From: Bradyrhizobiaceae bacterium PARB1
Lineage (GTDB): Bacteria; Pseudomonadota; Alphaproteobacteria; Rhizobiales; Xanthobacteraceae
Assembly (NCBI GenBank): GCA_002256345.1
Contig: NKIY01000003.1
Location: 833,642 to 897,641, forward strand
Direction: 5' to 3'
Length of the DNA: 64,000 nucleotides
Position 1 is the stretch's first letter. Each line of letters opens with the position of its first letter. The notes beneath the pieces are model-generated. The model saw nothing but the letters and a program-made list of their open reading frames with translations, was not told where the DNA came from and did no database searches. Made by a program: the position numbers and the translations under genes. Shown here piece by piece: positions 1-9,714 of this stretch.

Positions 1-1289
1 ATGATGATGCGATCATCATTGGTGACGAGATAGCGTGCCGGACGCAGGCCGTTGCGGTCCAGCGTTGCGCCGATCTGGCGACCGTCGGTGAAAGCAAGCG
101 CGGCCGGGCCGTCCCACGGCTCCATCAGCGCGGCATGATATTCATAGAAGGCGCGGCGCTGCTCATCCATCAGCGGATTGCCGGCCCACGCTTCCGGAAT
201 CATCATCATGACCGCGTGCGACAGCGAGTAGCCGCCCTGCACGAGGAATTCGAGCGCGTTGTCGAAGCAGGCGGTGTCCGACTGGCCTTCATAGGAGATC
301 GGCCACAGGCGGCTGATATCCTTGCCGAACAGGTCGGACTCCACCGAGGCCTGACGTGCCGCCATCCAGTTGGTGTTGCCGCGGAGCGTGTTGATTTCGC
401 CGTTATGCGCGACCATGCGGAACGGATGCGCCAGCGACCAGGTCGGGAAGGTGTTGGTCGAGAAGCGCTGATGCACCAGGGCGAGCGCGGACTCGAAGTC
501 TTCTTCATGCAGGTCGGCATAATAGCTGCCGAGCTGGTCGGCGAGGAACATGCCCTTGTAGATGATGGTGCGGCACGAGATCGAACAGGCGTAATAGCCC
601 GAAAGCCCGCGCTCACGGCGCGAATAGATCGCCTGCGAGATCGACTTGCGCAGGATATAGAGACGGCGCTCGAAGTCGCTGGCGTCAGCGATCTTGGCTT
701 TGCCGATACCGATGAAGACCTGCATATTGGCCGGCTCGGTCGGCTTCACGCTCTCGCCGAGCGAGGCATTGTCGGTCGGAACCTCGCGCCAGCCGAGCAG
801 CTTCAGGCCCTCGGCCTTGATCTGGTCAGCGATGATGCCCTGCAGAACCTTCCGCCACGGCACGTCGCGCGGCATGAACAGCGCGCCGACGGCATACTTG
901 CCCGGCTCAGGCAGTTCGAAGCCAAGCTCGGTCGCCTTGCGGGCGAAGAACTTGTGCGGAATCTGCACGAGAATGCCCGCACCGTCGCCGAAGCGCGGAT
1001 CCGCGCCGGTGGCGCCGCGATGCTCGAGATTGCACAGGATGCTGAGCGCGTCAGACACGATCTGATGCGACTTCACACCCTTTATATTGGCGATGAAACC
1101 GACGCCGCAGGCGTCCTTTTCCTGCGACGGGTCGTAGAGACCCAGCGCCGGCGGACGGTAGGTGTGCAGTTCAGGTTTGATGGCCGAATCTTTCAGAGCA
1201 ATGTCTTTCACGTGAGCCGATTTGATAGCCGGGGCCGCCGAATGCGTGCCGGTTTCGATCAATTGGCGCTCGTGCTCTGATCCGCTCAT
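1..1289 (-). CDS. gltB: Glutamate synthase large subunit, N-terminal part (runs off left edge)
   Basis: Cytoplasmic GOGAT alpha subunit: transfers glutamine amide nitrogen to 2-oxoglutarate to give two glutamates, the second step of ammonium assimilation. Only the first 429 residues are in the window; the family is about 1,500 residues. The start ATG at 1287-1289 is preceded by a GAGGA ribosome site. A 60-residue propeptide precedes Cys61-Gly-Val-Gly-Phe, the class II glutamine amidotransferase nucleophile exposed by processing, and LEHRGATG follows near residue 88. The rest of the visible protein is the amidotransferase domain, with the ...GLRPARYLVTNDD segment at the left edge. The redox partner gltD is not visible. 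Confidence 0.96.
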   Translation of the reverse strand, partial: MSGSEHERQLIETGTHSAAPAIKSAHVKDIALKDSAIKPELHTYRPPALGLYDPSQEKDACGVGFIANIKGVKSHQIVSDALSILCNLEHRGATGADPRFGDGAGILVQIPHKFFARKATELGFELPEPGKYAVGALFMPRDVPWRKVLQGIIADQIKAEGLKLLGWREVPTDNASLGESVKPTEPANMQVFIGIGKAKIADASDFERRLYILRKSISQAIYSRRERGLSGYYACSISCRTIIYKGMFLADQLGSYYADLHEEDFESALALVHQRFSTNTFPTWSLAHPFRMVAHNGEINTLRGNTNWMAARQASVESDLFGKDISRLWPISYEGQSDTACFDNALEFLVQGGYSLSHAVMMMIPEAWAGNPLMDEQRRAFYEYHAALMEPWDGPAALAFTDGRQIGATLDRNGLRPARYLVTNDDRII

Positions 1290-1843
1290 CTTCGTCCTCT
1301 CAGCCCCCACATCGGGGCTCTGCCACCTTTGTCGGCGCACCTTTGACGCTCGCGGAACCCTCTTGGGCTACCGCTCGCGCGTCTTGCGAGCCTTGTTTTC
1401 AGAATTCAGACTGGTGGCGCCCATCGTCCCCGCTGGCCACCCCATATCCTGCCTTTAAAAGGCGTCTTGCCTTATTCGGGCGCCTCTTTAGCCGGGGCGC
1501 CCGCTTTTGTCGCAGACCCTATGCGGGTTCTGCCACAAAAAATTGCGACAGTGATGCTGTCCTAACCATCACCTTGCCAAACTTTTATCTAGCACACAAG
1601 CGCGTGGGAGTCCGCCGTCGCAATGCAACAGCGCATGCCAAATCGCTTGTTACAGGGTGTTACCGAACCGCCACGTCCTGCGGCAAAGGTGCCTCGATCC
1701 GGCCCTTTCCCTGCCGAATTCCGCAGCGAAGTTGGCGCCGTCCGTTAACGCCTGGGGCGGGAACGTCGCGGAACACTGGCGGACAACGGCCTGGGTCGAA
1801 AAATACTTTATCGCCGGGCGCGGGGGCGTCGAAGGAGCATGCG
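1290..1843. other. Intergenic region between gltB and an exported-protein gene
   Basis: About 550 nt between divergently read genes, so it must carry both promoters. Open frames across it have no recognisable protein character. A short imperfect inverted repeat (AGGCG...CGCCT) lies near 1461-1487. I see no riboswitch, tRNA or repeat family here. Confidence 0.5.
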
Positions 1844-2725
1844 ATGAAATTCACTGTGGGATGTCTGACCGCGGCAGGCCTCGTGCTGGCCAATGCCGCT
1901 CAGGCCCAGGTCTTGCCGCCCATGCGCGGCGATGCGGCCGTGGTATCGGATTTCGAACCGCCGCCCCCTTATACCGCGATGCCGCCGCGAATTCATGTTC
2001 CGGGACCGCGTTATGGCGACGGTTATGCACCGTCTGTGCTGCCGCCCCACGAAATCTACGCGATCTTGCGCGAAGCCGGCTTCTCGCCGCTCGGCGCGCC
2101 GCAGCAGCGCGGGCTATTCTATACAGTGGCCGCCGTCGACCGCCGCGGCGAGGACGGGCGGATGGTGATCGATGCCCGCACCGGCAGGATCCTGCGCTTC
2201 ATGCCGGCCTATCAGATGGGCGACCGGATGAACCAGGAGGTCGTGGCGCGTTACGGTCCGGAAGCCGCAATGCCCGACCTGCCGCAATATCGCCGCCCGC
2301 CATTCGACGCCAAGGCGGCAGCCAACACGGCCGGCAATCCACCTTCTGCTGCCGCGCCGGCGCCGAAGCAGAAAGTGGCGAGCCGCACGGCGACCGTGCC
2401 ACTGCCGAAACAGCCCCCTGCGCGCGCGGTTGCGACACCGGCAAAACCCGTTGCGGTGGAGAAACCGCCGGTCATCGACAAGCCGATTGCGGAGAAGCCC
2501 GCCGAGCCGGCCGCGACGCCGGCGCCTGCACCGGTGCAGCAGTCTGCGGTGACGGAGCCGAAGCCGGCGGAAGCGAAGGCGTCTGAGACACCGGCCGCTA
2601 CGCCAACGCCTGTTGCTGAGAAACCCGAAGCTCCACCAAGCGTTGCTCCACCTGCAACCGAAGCGAAGCCGGAGACTCCTGCGCCGACGGGCGACAAACC
2701 GGCAGTGGTTCAGGGATTGGAGTAG
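1844..2725 (+). CDS. Exported proline/alanine-rich protein of unknown function
   Basis: A 293-residue protein. Start chosen at ATG 1844 because GGAG lies just upstream and the first 22 residues form a clean Sec signal peptide (MKF, hydrophobic core, ANAAQAQ cleavage region); an in-frame extension upstream has no signal or family character. After cleavage come a Pro-rich linker, then a compact region at about residues 60-150 whose repeated aromatic and Asp/Arg-Gly pattern (YTVAAVDRRG, MVIDARTGRILR) resembles PepSY-like domains. Residues 165-293 are low-complexity Pro/Ala/Lys/Glu, typical of a flexible cell-envelope linker. Probably periplasmic. No function is recognised. Confidence 0.75.
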   Translation: MKFTVGCLTAAGLVLANAAQAQVLPPMRGDAAVVSDFEPPPPYTAMPPRIHVPGPRYGDGYAPSVLPPHEIYAILREAGFSPLGAPQQRGLFYTVAAVDRRGEDGRMVIDARTGRILRFMPAYQMGDRMNQEVVARYGPEAAMPDLPQYRRPPFDAKAAANTAGNPPSAAAPAPKQKVASRTATVPLPKQPPARAVATPAKPVAVEKPPVIDKPIAEKPAEPAATPAPAPVQQSAVTEPKPAEAKASETPAATPTPVAEKPEAPPSVAPPATEAKPETPAPTGDKPAVVQGLE

Positions 2726-2799
2726 CGGGTCATCTAGTGCGCCGAAGCTGCTGATCTCCCTCCCCCAAGCGCAGCGAAGCTGCGCGACGCGGGGAGGGA

Positions 2800-4365
2800 T
2801 TAAGGCCTGTATTCCACCTTCTCCAGCGGAGCCCGGAACGTCGCGCGAAAACCTGACGCGTCGTAGCTCTTGCTGACATTACCAGCTCCTGCGATGCCGA
2901 GATCGATCAGGCGCGTACCCAACCCTTTTCCCGATGGTGCCGTCACCTCGGGGCCACCGATCTCTCGCCAGTCAAATACCAGCGCTCCGCTATCTGTTAC
3001 CCAGGACACGGCGACATGGCCGTGATTGCTGCCGAGTGCACCATATTTCACCGCATTGGTCGCAAGCTCGTGCAACAACATCGAGAATGACAGCGCCGCC
3101 TTCGGATCAAGCGCAATGTCCGCCCCGTCGAGCTTCACACGCGTTATGTCGGCATGAGCCGCCAACACCCCGGCGATCACCTCGCGCAGGCCTGCCGATA
3201 CCCAGCTCTGCTGCTGCAGGATGTTGTGTGCGCGGCTAAGCGCATCGAGACGGCGTTCAAAGGCATCGACAGCATGGCGCTCTGTTACGCCGCGCAGCGT
3301 CTGATTCGCGATCGCCTGCACCAAGGCCATCGCATTGTTCATGCGATGGCCGAGTTCGGCATTGATCAGTTGCATTTGCTGATCGGCCTTGCGGCGCGCA
3401 CTGATATCGTTGAACAGGATCGCCACCTGATGCGCATCGGGCGCACCGATGCGAAAGGCATGAACTTCGTACCAGCGATCGCCGAGCTGCTCCGCATGCT
3501 GCTCGAAGCGGACCGACTGCCCCGTGAGCGCAACCTTGCCATAGATGTCGAACCAATGTTGCTCGTGCTTCGGCGCAAGGTCACGCATCCACTTGCCGGC
3601 CGCTTCATGCAGTCCCGTCTGACTCTTGAAGGCGGCATTGACCTCGACGAATCTGTAGTCGGTCGGCACCCTCTGCGCATCGAAAGCAAGTTCGACGACG
3701 CAGAAGCCCGCATCGAGCGAATTGAACAGCGTGTGATAGCGCGCCTCCAGATCGTCGTGCCGGTCGTTGATCGCGGCTGACGACACCGCGCGGTGGCCGC
3801 GCGTTTTCACATAAGCGCGGACGAGATCACGGCGCAGCTCGAATTGCGTCATAACTTGTCGCGCCAGCGCCTCCAGTGCCGCAAGCTGATCGGGCAGCAG
3901 ACCGCCCGGTCGCGGCACAGTATCGACGACGCAGACAGCGCCGATCGCGACGCCCTCGGCCGCGATCAGCGGCGCGCCCGCATAGAACCGCAGATGCAGC
4001 TCGCCGACCACATGCGGATTGTCCTTCGTTCGCGGATCGAGCGTCAGATCGGGAATGTTGAGCGTCTCCGGCACCGCAAGCGCATGGGCGCAGACCGACT
4101 GCTCGATGGAAGTCTCGCAAATGTCGAGACCGGATACTGCCTTGAACCACTGCCGGTCGGCATCGACGAGCGAGATAAACGCCATCGGAGCGCCGCAGAT
4201 CTGGCGGGCGAGCATGACGATATCGTCGAATTCGGGCTCGGGCCCGGTATCGATCATGTCGTAGCTATGCAACACCGTCAGGCGCCGCGGATCGGTGACT
4301 GCGGCAGGAATTGTGCCGGTATTAGCCAGATCGACACTCAACCTCGGATCGTCCTTCCCATGCAC
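2800..4365 (-). CDS. HWE-family sensor histidine kinase with GAF and PAS domains
   Basis: 521 residues, no membrane segments, so a soluble sensor. Order: GAF domain about 30-185 (FDDIVMLARQ...CAHAL...FYAGAPL), PAS domain about 205-320, then the HWE kinase core with phospho-acceptor His in LGHRMNNAMA near residue 338, the N-box around HELATNAVKYGALG and the WRE triplet (FDWREIGG) that names the family. The start is GTG at 4363-4365; an in-frame stop lies a short way upstream. HWE kinases in this order often feed the PhyR general stress response, but no regulator gene lies beside this one. Divergent from the penicillin-binding protein gene. Confidence 0.9.
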   Translation of the reverse strand: MHGKDDPRLSVDLANTGTIPAAVTDPRRLTVLHSYDMIDTGPEPEFDDIVMLARQICGAPMAFISLVDADRQWFKAVSGLDICETSIEQSVCAHALAVPETLNIPDLTLDPRTKDNPHVVGELHLRFYAGAPLIAAEGVAIGAVCVVDTVPRPGGLLPDQLAALEALARQVMTQFELRRDLVRAYVKTRGHRAVSSAAINDRHDDLEARYHTLFNSLDAGFCVVELAFDAQRVPTDYRFVEVNAAFKSQTGLHEAAGKWMRDLAPKHEQHWFDIYGKVALTGQSVRFEQHAEQLGDRWYEVHAFRIGAPDAHQVAILFNDISARRKADQQMQLINAELGHRMNNAMALVQAIANQTLRGVTERHAVDAFERRLDALSRAHNILQQQSWVSAGLREVIAGVLAAHADITRVKLDGADIALDPKAALSFSMLLHELATNAVKYGALGSNHGHVAVSWVTDSGALVFDWREIGGPEVTAPSGKGLGTRLIDLGIAGAGNVSKSYDASGFRATFRAPLEKVEYRP

Positions 4366-4554
4366 GGAGTGCTCCCGTGCTGCATCTCACTTCAGCGAAT
4401 TCCGCGCGCAAGTTCAATCGGTTCCTGCGCGGTCGTCCGCGCCTGCGACGACAACGCATGAGATGGAACTCCGTTTCCGATGCGTTAATCTTCGCTTTAC
4501 GGCACTTTAAACCGCCGTCGATACGCTTGGCACAACGGAGTGTGGTGTTTGCGT

Positions 4555-6849
4555 ATGGCGTGGGGCAAAAAAAAGAGCGGCGGACGCAAGGAGCCGACAT
4601 TCGGGCTCGGCGCAGCGTTGTCCGATCTGCGCCTCACGGCTGACGATCGCGTGCCCGGCGGCGGTGACGATCGACCGAAGAAAGCGCCAAAGCGTGAGCC
4701 CGCTGAGAAGCCGCGCCAGACTCGCAGCTCCAGCAAGGCCCGCAGCAAGAGGCGCGGCGGCTTTGGCCGCGGCCTCAAGCGTATGGTCTATTGGGGCGCG
4801 GTGCTCGGCTTGTGGGCAGCAATCCTGATCGGCGGCGCGATCGTCTATGTCGGCGCGCATCTGCCGCCGATCCAGTCGCTGGAAATTCCGAAACGTCCGC
4901 CCACCATCCAGATCGTCGGCATGGATGGCACCGTGCTGACCACCCGTGGCGAACAGGCCGGCGACAATGTCGCGCTCAAGGACCTCCCGCCCTACCTGCC
5001 GAAGGCTTTTATCGCCATCGAGGACCGCCGCTTCTATTCACATTGGGGCGTCGATCCCATCGGCATCGCGCGCGCCGCGGCGGCCAACCTGATGCATCGC
5101 GGCGTCTCGCAGGGCGGCTCGACGCTGACCCAGCAGCTCGCCAAGAACCTGTTCCTGACCCAGGAGCGCACCATGCAGCGCAAGCTGCAGGAGGTGGAGC
5201 TCGCCTTCTGGCTGGAGCGCAAGCACTCCAAGAACCAGATCCTCGAACTCTATCTCAACCGCGTCTATTTCGGTTCCGGCGCCTACGGCGTCGAAGCCGC
5301 CGCGCAAAAATATTTCGGCAAGAGCGCCAAGAACGTCACGATCGCCGAAGCCGCCATGCTCGCCGGCCTGGTCAAGTCGCCCTCGCGCCTTGCGCCGAAC
5401 CGCAATCCCGAAGGAGCCGAGGCCCGCGCCAAGGTGGTGCTGGCGGCGATGCAGGATGCCGAATTCATCACCGCGGCGCAGGCCAAGGGCTCGGCCGGCG
5501 CGCCGCAATACAATGTGAAGCCGGTCGGTGCCGGCACGGTGAACTATGTCGCCGACTGGATCGGCGAAGTGCTGGACGATCTCGTCGGCCAGGTTGACGA
5601 GAGCATCGTGGTGGAAACCACCATCGATCCCAAGCTGCAGAGCTTTGCCGAAGGCGCCATCATCGACGAACTCGCCGCCAAGAGCGTCAAGTTCAACGTG
5701 ACGCAGGGCGCGCTGGTGGCGATGACGCCGCAAGGTGCGGTGCGTGCCATGGTCGGCGGCCGCAATTATGCCGACAGCCAGTTCAACCGCGCGGTGACCG
5801 CCAAGCGGCAACCGGGCTCGAGCTTCAAGCCGTTCGTCTATCTCACCGCCATCGAGAGCGGCATGACACCGGAAACGATCCGGCAGGACGCGCCCATCGA
5901 CATCAAGGGCTGGAAGCCGGAGAACTACACCCACGAATATTTCGGCTCGGTCACGCTGACGCAGGCGCTGTCGATGTCGCTGAACACCGTGGCTGTCCGC
6001 CTCGGCCTCGAGGTCGGCCCCGCCAGCGTGGTGCGCACGGCGCATCGCATGGGCATCTCCTCGAAGCTCGAAGCCAATGCCTCCATCGCGCTCGGCACCT
6101 CCGAAGTATCGATGATGGAGCTGGTCGGCGCCTACGCCCCCTTCGCCAATGGCGGCTATGCGGCGACGCCCTATGTGGTGACGCGCATCCGCACCGTCGA
6201 AGGCAAGAAGGTGCTCTATGCCCGTCGCAACGACGCGCCGAGCGCCGTGATCGACGCCCGCGCCGTCGCCGCCATGAACACGATGATGCAGCAGACCATC
6301 CTGTCCGGCAGCGCCAAGAAGGCCGAGCTGCCCGGCTGGTTCGCCGCCGGCAAGACCGGTACCAGCCAGGATTTTCGCGATGCCTGGTTCATCGGCTACA
6401 CCTCGCAACTGGTCACCGGCGTCTGGCTCGGCAATGACGACAACTCGCCTACCAGGAAGGCCACCGGCGGCGGCTTGCCCGTCGATATCTGGTCGCGCTT
6501 CATGAAGGTCGCCCATCAGGGACTTCAGCCCGAGCCGGTGCCCGGCCTGGCGCCATCCAGCGCCTTCAGCACCAATCCGATCGGCCAGGCGCTGTCATCG
6601 CTGTTGCCGGGAACGAATTCGGTGGCGCCTCAACAGCAACAACAGCCGCCGCAACGCGAACTGCCGCCCGAGCGCGGCTATGTACCGAGCGCGCCCGTTT
6701 ACAACGGCTATCGCGCACAGCCGAACGACGCGCCGACACAGGCGAATTATCCCGCCCAGCAGCGCCAGCGCCCGCAGCAGCAGAACGTGCGCCCGGAAGC
6801 CGCGAGCGGGATCGACGGATGGTTGTCGGAGCGATTGTTCGGGAGATAG
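4555..6849 (+). CDS. Class A penicillin-binding protein (PBP1A family)
   Basis: 764 residues; bifunctional peptidoglycan glycosyltransferase/transpeptidase anchored in the inner membrane. A basic cytoplasmic tail (1-75) precedes one transmembrane helix (about 78-100). The GT51 domain shows EDRRFYSHWGVD near 155 and GGSTLTQQLAKN. The transpeptidase domain has the SxxK serine in PGSSFKP near 421-424, SLN, and KTGTS near 600. The C-terminal 90 residues are Pro/Gln-rich. Start: ATG 4555 fits family members beginning MAWGKKK, but the nearest GGAG (4537-4540) is better spaced for the in-frame TTG at 4549; GTG 4540 is also open. Confidence 0.95.
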   Translation: MAWGKKKSGGRKEPTFGLGAALSDLRLTADDRVPGGGDDRPKKAPKREPAEKPRQTRSSSKARSKRRGGFGRGLKRMVYWGAVLGLWAAILIGGAIVYVGAHLPPIQSLEIPKRPPTIQIVGMDGTVLTTRGEQAGDNVALKDLPPYLPKAFIAIEDRRFYSHWGVDPIGIARAAAANLMHRGVSQGGSTLTQQLAKNLFLTQERTMQRKLQEVELAFWLERKHSKNQILELYLNRVYFGSGAYGVEAAAQKYFGKSAKNVTIAEAAMLAGLVKSPSRLAPNRNPEGAEARAKVVLAAMQDAEFITAAQAKGSAGAPQYNVKPVGAGTVNYVADWIGEVLDDLVGQVDESIVVETTIDPKLQSFAEGAIIDELAAKSVKFNVTQGALVAMTPQGAVRAMVGGRNYADSQFNRAVTAKRQPGSSFKPFVYLTAIESGMTPETIRQDAPIDIKGWKPENYTHEYFGSVTLTQALSMSLNTVAVRLGLEVGPASVVRTAHRMGISSKLEANASIALGTSEVSMMELVGAYAPFANGGYAATPYVVTRIRTVEGKKVLYARRNDAPSAVIDARAVAAMNTMMQQTILSGSAKKAELPGWFAAGKTGTSQDFRDAWFIGYTSQLVTGVWLGNDDNSPTRKATGGGLPVDIWSRFMKVAHQGLQPEPVPGLAPSSAFSTNPIGQALSSLLPGTNSVAPQQQQQPPQRELPPERGYVPSAPVYNGYRAQPNDAPTQANYPAQQRQRPQQQNVRPEAASGIDGWLSERLFGR

Positions 6850-6864
6850 CGGGCCCATGACTCG

Positions 6865-6988
6865 CGCCCCGGACGCGATGCAATGCGTAGCATTGCTTCG
6901 CAGCGCCGGGGCCATGTCGAACGCCGGCGCCTGCGAAGGTCCCGGCTCTGCGGAGCAGCCTAAGAACGCTGCACCGCGTCCGGGACAC
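6865..6988. repeat. Dispersed palindromic element, family A, full copy 1
   Basis: About 124 nt ending in inverted arms (left CGCCCCGGACGCG, right CGCGTCCGGGACA) with internal GCAATGC and CCGGCTCTGCG blocks. Related full copies lie at 21761-21886 and 63008-63133. It sits between the convergent ends of the PBP gene and the YgjP-like gene. Confidence 0.85.
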
Positions 6989-6996
6989 GGAGTGTC

Positions 6997-7749
6997 CTAC
7001 TCGCTCACCCCATAACGATGCAGATCGTTGCCGTGCGTATCGAGCCAGTTCTTCGCTCGCTCGGTCGCCGGACAGATCCGCCCGACCACGCGCCAGAACT
7101 TTGGCGAGTGGTTCATCTCCACCAGATGCCCGACCTCATGCGCCGCCAGATAATCCAGCACGTAGGCCGGCGCCAGGATCAGCCGCCATGAGAACGACAG
7201 CGAACCTTCCGTCGTGCACGAGCCCCAGCGGCTCGACTGGTCGCGGATCGAGATCCGCTTCACCTTCACACCGAGCTGCGCGGCATACTTCGCCGACGCC
7301 TTGGCAAGATCGGCCTTGGCCTCGCGCTTGAGGAAATCGTGGACACGTCGATCGATGTGCTCGACATCGCCGGCGACGCAGATGATCTTTTCACCGCTGT
7401 CGCGGACCTCGGTCCACACAGTTCCACGCCCTGCGCGATGAACGATCTTATGATCGACGCCGCGCAGCGGAACCACTGTGCCGTGTTGAAAGGGTGCAGC
7501 CTTCGGCAAACGACCGAGACGCGCGGCAATCCACGCGCCATGACGCTGCGCGAAGTCCTTTGCGTCGACCAGGGTGCCGCGCGGAGGCATCGTCAGAATG
7601 GCTTCGCGATCGCTTGGATGAATCCTGAGTGTATATCTCGTCGCGCGGCGATGCCGGCGCAGGCGAATGGCGAACATTTGCGAGCCATGTTTGACCGCAA
7701 TGGTGTCGGGTTCCGTAGGACGGCGATAAAGTAGTGCGCGAAAGGCCAT
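6997..7749 (-). CDS. YgjP-like zinc metallopeptidase (M48/DUF45 family)
   Basis: 250 residues. The catalytic zinc motif is HEVGH at 204-208, with a third ligand candidate His214 in EMNHSPKFW, and the family hallmark QSSRWGSC at 171-178. No signal peptide, so cytoplasmic. Start placed at ATG 7747-7749 (MAFRALL); an in-frame extension to 7833 adds residues that look non-coding. Family members are poorly characterised proteases or peptidases. It is followed by repeat element A and read toward the PBP gene. Confidence 0.88.
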   Translation of the reverse strand: MAFRALLYRRPTEPDTIAVKHGSQMFAIRLRRHRRATRYTLRIHPSDREAILTMPPRGTLVDAKDFAQRHGAWIAARLGRLPKAAPFQHGTVVPLRGVDHKIVHRAGRGTVWTEVRDSGEKIICVAGDVEHIDRRVHDFLKREAKADLAKASAKYAAQLGVKVKRISIRDQSSRWGSCTTEGSLSFSWRLILAPAYVLDYLAAHEVGHLVEMNHSPKFWRVVGRICPATERAKNWLDTHGNDLHRYGVSE

Positions 7750-8098
7750 ATCTGCAGTTCCGGTCGTCAGAAGATCGCCCGGAGTCTGCCATAACCGCCG
7801 CCATGAGAACGGCTCAGCGCAAAAACAAATCATTTGCCCAAGATAAGGGGTCGCGCAGTGATTTGTCCCCTACGGAATGTAGCTCGGAACTCGAATCTTG
7901 ATTCAAAAATACGGCCAAGAACCGAGTTTAGAATTGAATCGCGCACCACCCTTTGAGGATAGGTGAAAAATCCGGTTTACCGCTAATTTTCAAGGGTTTA
8001 CCCAACTTATTCCTGCAACCGCGCATACTTTGAGCGCACGATTCAAAGTGATGCGTTCGCATCGCCGCGCCATCGCGCGCGACGATGCACAAACAAAC
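7750..8098. other. Intergenic region between phaZ and the ygjP-like gene
   Basis: About 350 nt, AT-richer than the flanks (runs such as TTCAAAAATACGG and GGTGAAAAATCCGG). It should hold the promoter of the minus-strand metallopeptidase and the 3' end signals of phaZ. A short stem-loop, GATGC-GTTC-GCATC, lies at 8050-8063. No gene recognised. Confidence 0.4.
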
Positions 8099-9415
8099 CT
8101 ACTCGGCAGCAGCGTTACGACGTGCATGCGCGGCGCTCGCGTGGAAATCACAGATGCGCGGCACGATCTCAGACTTGAATCGCGATCCATTGAAGACGCC
8201 GTAGTGTCCGACACCGGGCTGCACGTAATGCACGCGCCGTTCATCGGGGATCGAACTGCACAGACCATGCGTCGCTTCGGTCTGACCGAGACCGGAGATG
8301 TCGTCCTTCTCGCCTTCGACGGTCATCAGCGCGACGTTGACGATCTTCGAGGGCTCGACGAACTTGCCGCGATGAGTCATCTCGCCCTTCGGCAGCGCGT
8401 GCTTGATGAATACGGTATCGACGGTCTGCAGGTAATACTCAGCCGTCAGATCCATCACAGCGAGATATTCGTCGTAGAATTCACGATGCTTGTCGACGAG
8501 GTCGCCGTCACCCTTCACCAGATTCTCGAACAGCTTCTTGTGCGCGTCCATGTGGCGATCGAGGTTCATGCTGATGAAGCCGTTCAGCTGCAGGAAGCCC
8601 GGATAAACGTCGCGCATCACGCCGGGATGCGGGAACGGCACCTTGGTGATGACATTGTTGCGGAACCAGTCGATGCCCTTCTGACCGGCAAGATCGTTCA
8701 CCGCAGTCGGATTGCGGCGCGTATCGATCGGGCCGCCCATCAGCGTCATCGACAGCGGCACATAGGGATCGTTCTCGGCTTCCATCACCGACACCGCGGC
8801 GAGCACCGGCACGGCCGGCTGGCACACTGCCAGCACATGCACATTGCCGCCGAGCACGTGGAACATCTCGATGACGTAGTCGATGTAGTCTTCCAGGTCG
8901 AAGCGCCCGGCTGCGAGCGGCACCTGGCGCGCATCGGACCAGTCGGTGATGTAGACCTCATGGGTCGGCAGGAAGGCTTCCACGGTGCCGCGAAGCAGCG
9001 TGGCATAGTGACCGGACATCGGCGCCACGATCAGCACGCGCGGCTGCGGCGTGCGCAATGGGCGGGGGTGCTTGCGGTCGAAATAGAGCAAACGGCAGAA
9101 TGGTTTTTCCCACACCGAGCGGATCTCGATGGGCGTGCGCACGCCGTTCACTTCGGTGTCCCTGAGGCCCCATTCCGGCTTGCCGTAACGGCGCGTCGTG
9201 CGCTCGAACAATTCGCAACCGGCGGTGATCTGCTTGGCGAAATCGGTCTGCCCGAACGGATTGAGCGGATTCTGCAGCATCATCCGCGCGGCGTCGCTCA
9301 TCGCGCGTGCCGGACCGAGCGACGCATAGGCCATCTCATACATCCAGTACATCGGAGCGGTGAGCCCGGGGCTCGTTTCCGACGCTGGCGGCCGGCCAAA
9401 TTCACCTATCGGCAT
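8099..9415 (-). CDS. phaZ: Intracellular polyhydroxybutyrate depolymerase
   Basis: 438 residues, no signal peptide; mobilises stored PHB granules in the cytoplasm. The N-terminal PHB-depolymerase region (MYWMYEMAYASL... about 20-120) is followed by an alpha/beta-hydrolase core. The nucleophile position in the lipase-like box is Cys198 (AVCQPAVP) rather than Ser, as in the intracellular PhaZ enzymes of the Ralstonia/Cupriavidus type. The C-terminal VGHYGVFNGSRF supplies the catalytic His. Start ATG 9413-9415 gives MPIGEFG. No phaC or phasin gene is nearby. Confidence 0.92.
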   Translation of the reverse strand: MPIGEFGRPPASETSPGLTAPMYWMYEMAYASLGPARAMSDAARMMLQNPLNPFGQTDFAKQITAGCELFERTTRRYGKPEWGLRDTEVNGVRTPIEIRSVWEKPFCRLLYFDRKHPRPLRTPQPRVLIVAPMSGHYATLLRGTVEAFLPTHEVYITDWSDARQVPLAAGRFDLEDYIDYVIEMFHVLGGNVHVLAVCQPAVPVLAAVSVMEAENDPYVPLSMTLMGGPIDTRRNPTAVNDLAGQKGIDWFRNNVITKVPFPHPGVMRDVYPGFLQLNGFISMNLDRHMDAHKKLFENLVKGDGDLVDKHREFYDEYLAVMDLTAEYYLQTVDTVFIKHALPKGEMTHRGKFVEPSKIVNVALMTVEGEKDDISGLGQTEATHGLCSSIPDERRVHYVQPGVGHYGVFNGSRFKSEIVPRICDFHASAAHARRNAAAE

Positions 9416-9563
9416 CTGTCCTCACATCCATTCCGCGATGTTATCGCACTGCATCATAGTGGAGACTGACTTAGAAAGCGTCAATGTGTCCGTCCTTCGA
9501 GCAGGCCGGGAACCCAATAAAATCGGCTGTTTTCCATCGGCAAATGGTCGAATCCATCTCTGC

Positions 9564-9702
9564 CCTCATGGCGAGGAGGCCTAGCGGCGCAATTGCGCCG
9601 CTGAAAGCGCCGTCTCGAACCATGAGCTGGCCTGTCTCCGGAGTGTGCGGCCATCCTTCGAGACGCCGCTGCGCGGCTCCTCAGGATGAGGATGGGGTGA
9701 GT
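9564..9702. repeat. Dispersed intergenic repeat, family C
   Basis: Roughly 140 nt carrying the block CCATCCTTCGAGACGC followed by CGCGGCTCCTCAGGATGAGG, a phrase I recognise as a common intergenic repeat in Bradyrhizobium/Rhodopseudomonas genomes. It contains short inverted repeats (GGCGCAATTGCGCC at 9586-9599). It fills most of the 299 nt between phaZ and the ABC permease gene. Confidence 0.6.
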
Positions 9703-9714
9703 GGAGCCAACACC

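Noticed and set aside
4454..4480. EcfG (general stress) promoter GGAAC...CGTT between the HWE kinase and PBP genes
   Set aside because: The two blocks are 13 nt apart; the consensus needs 16-17.
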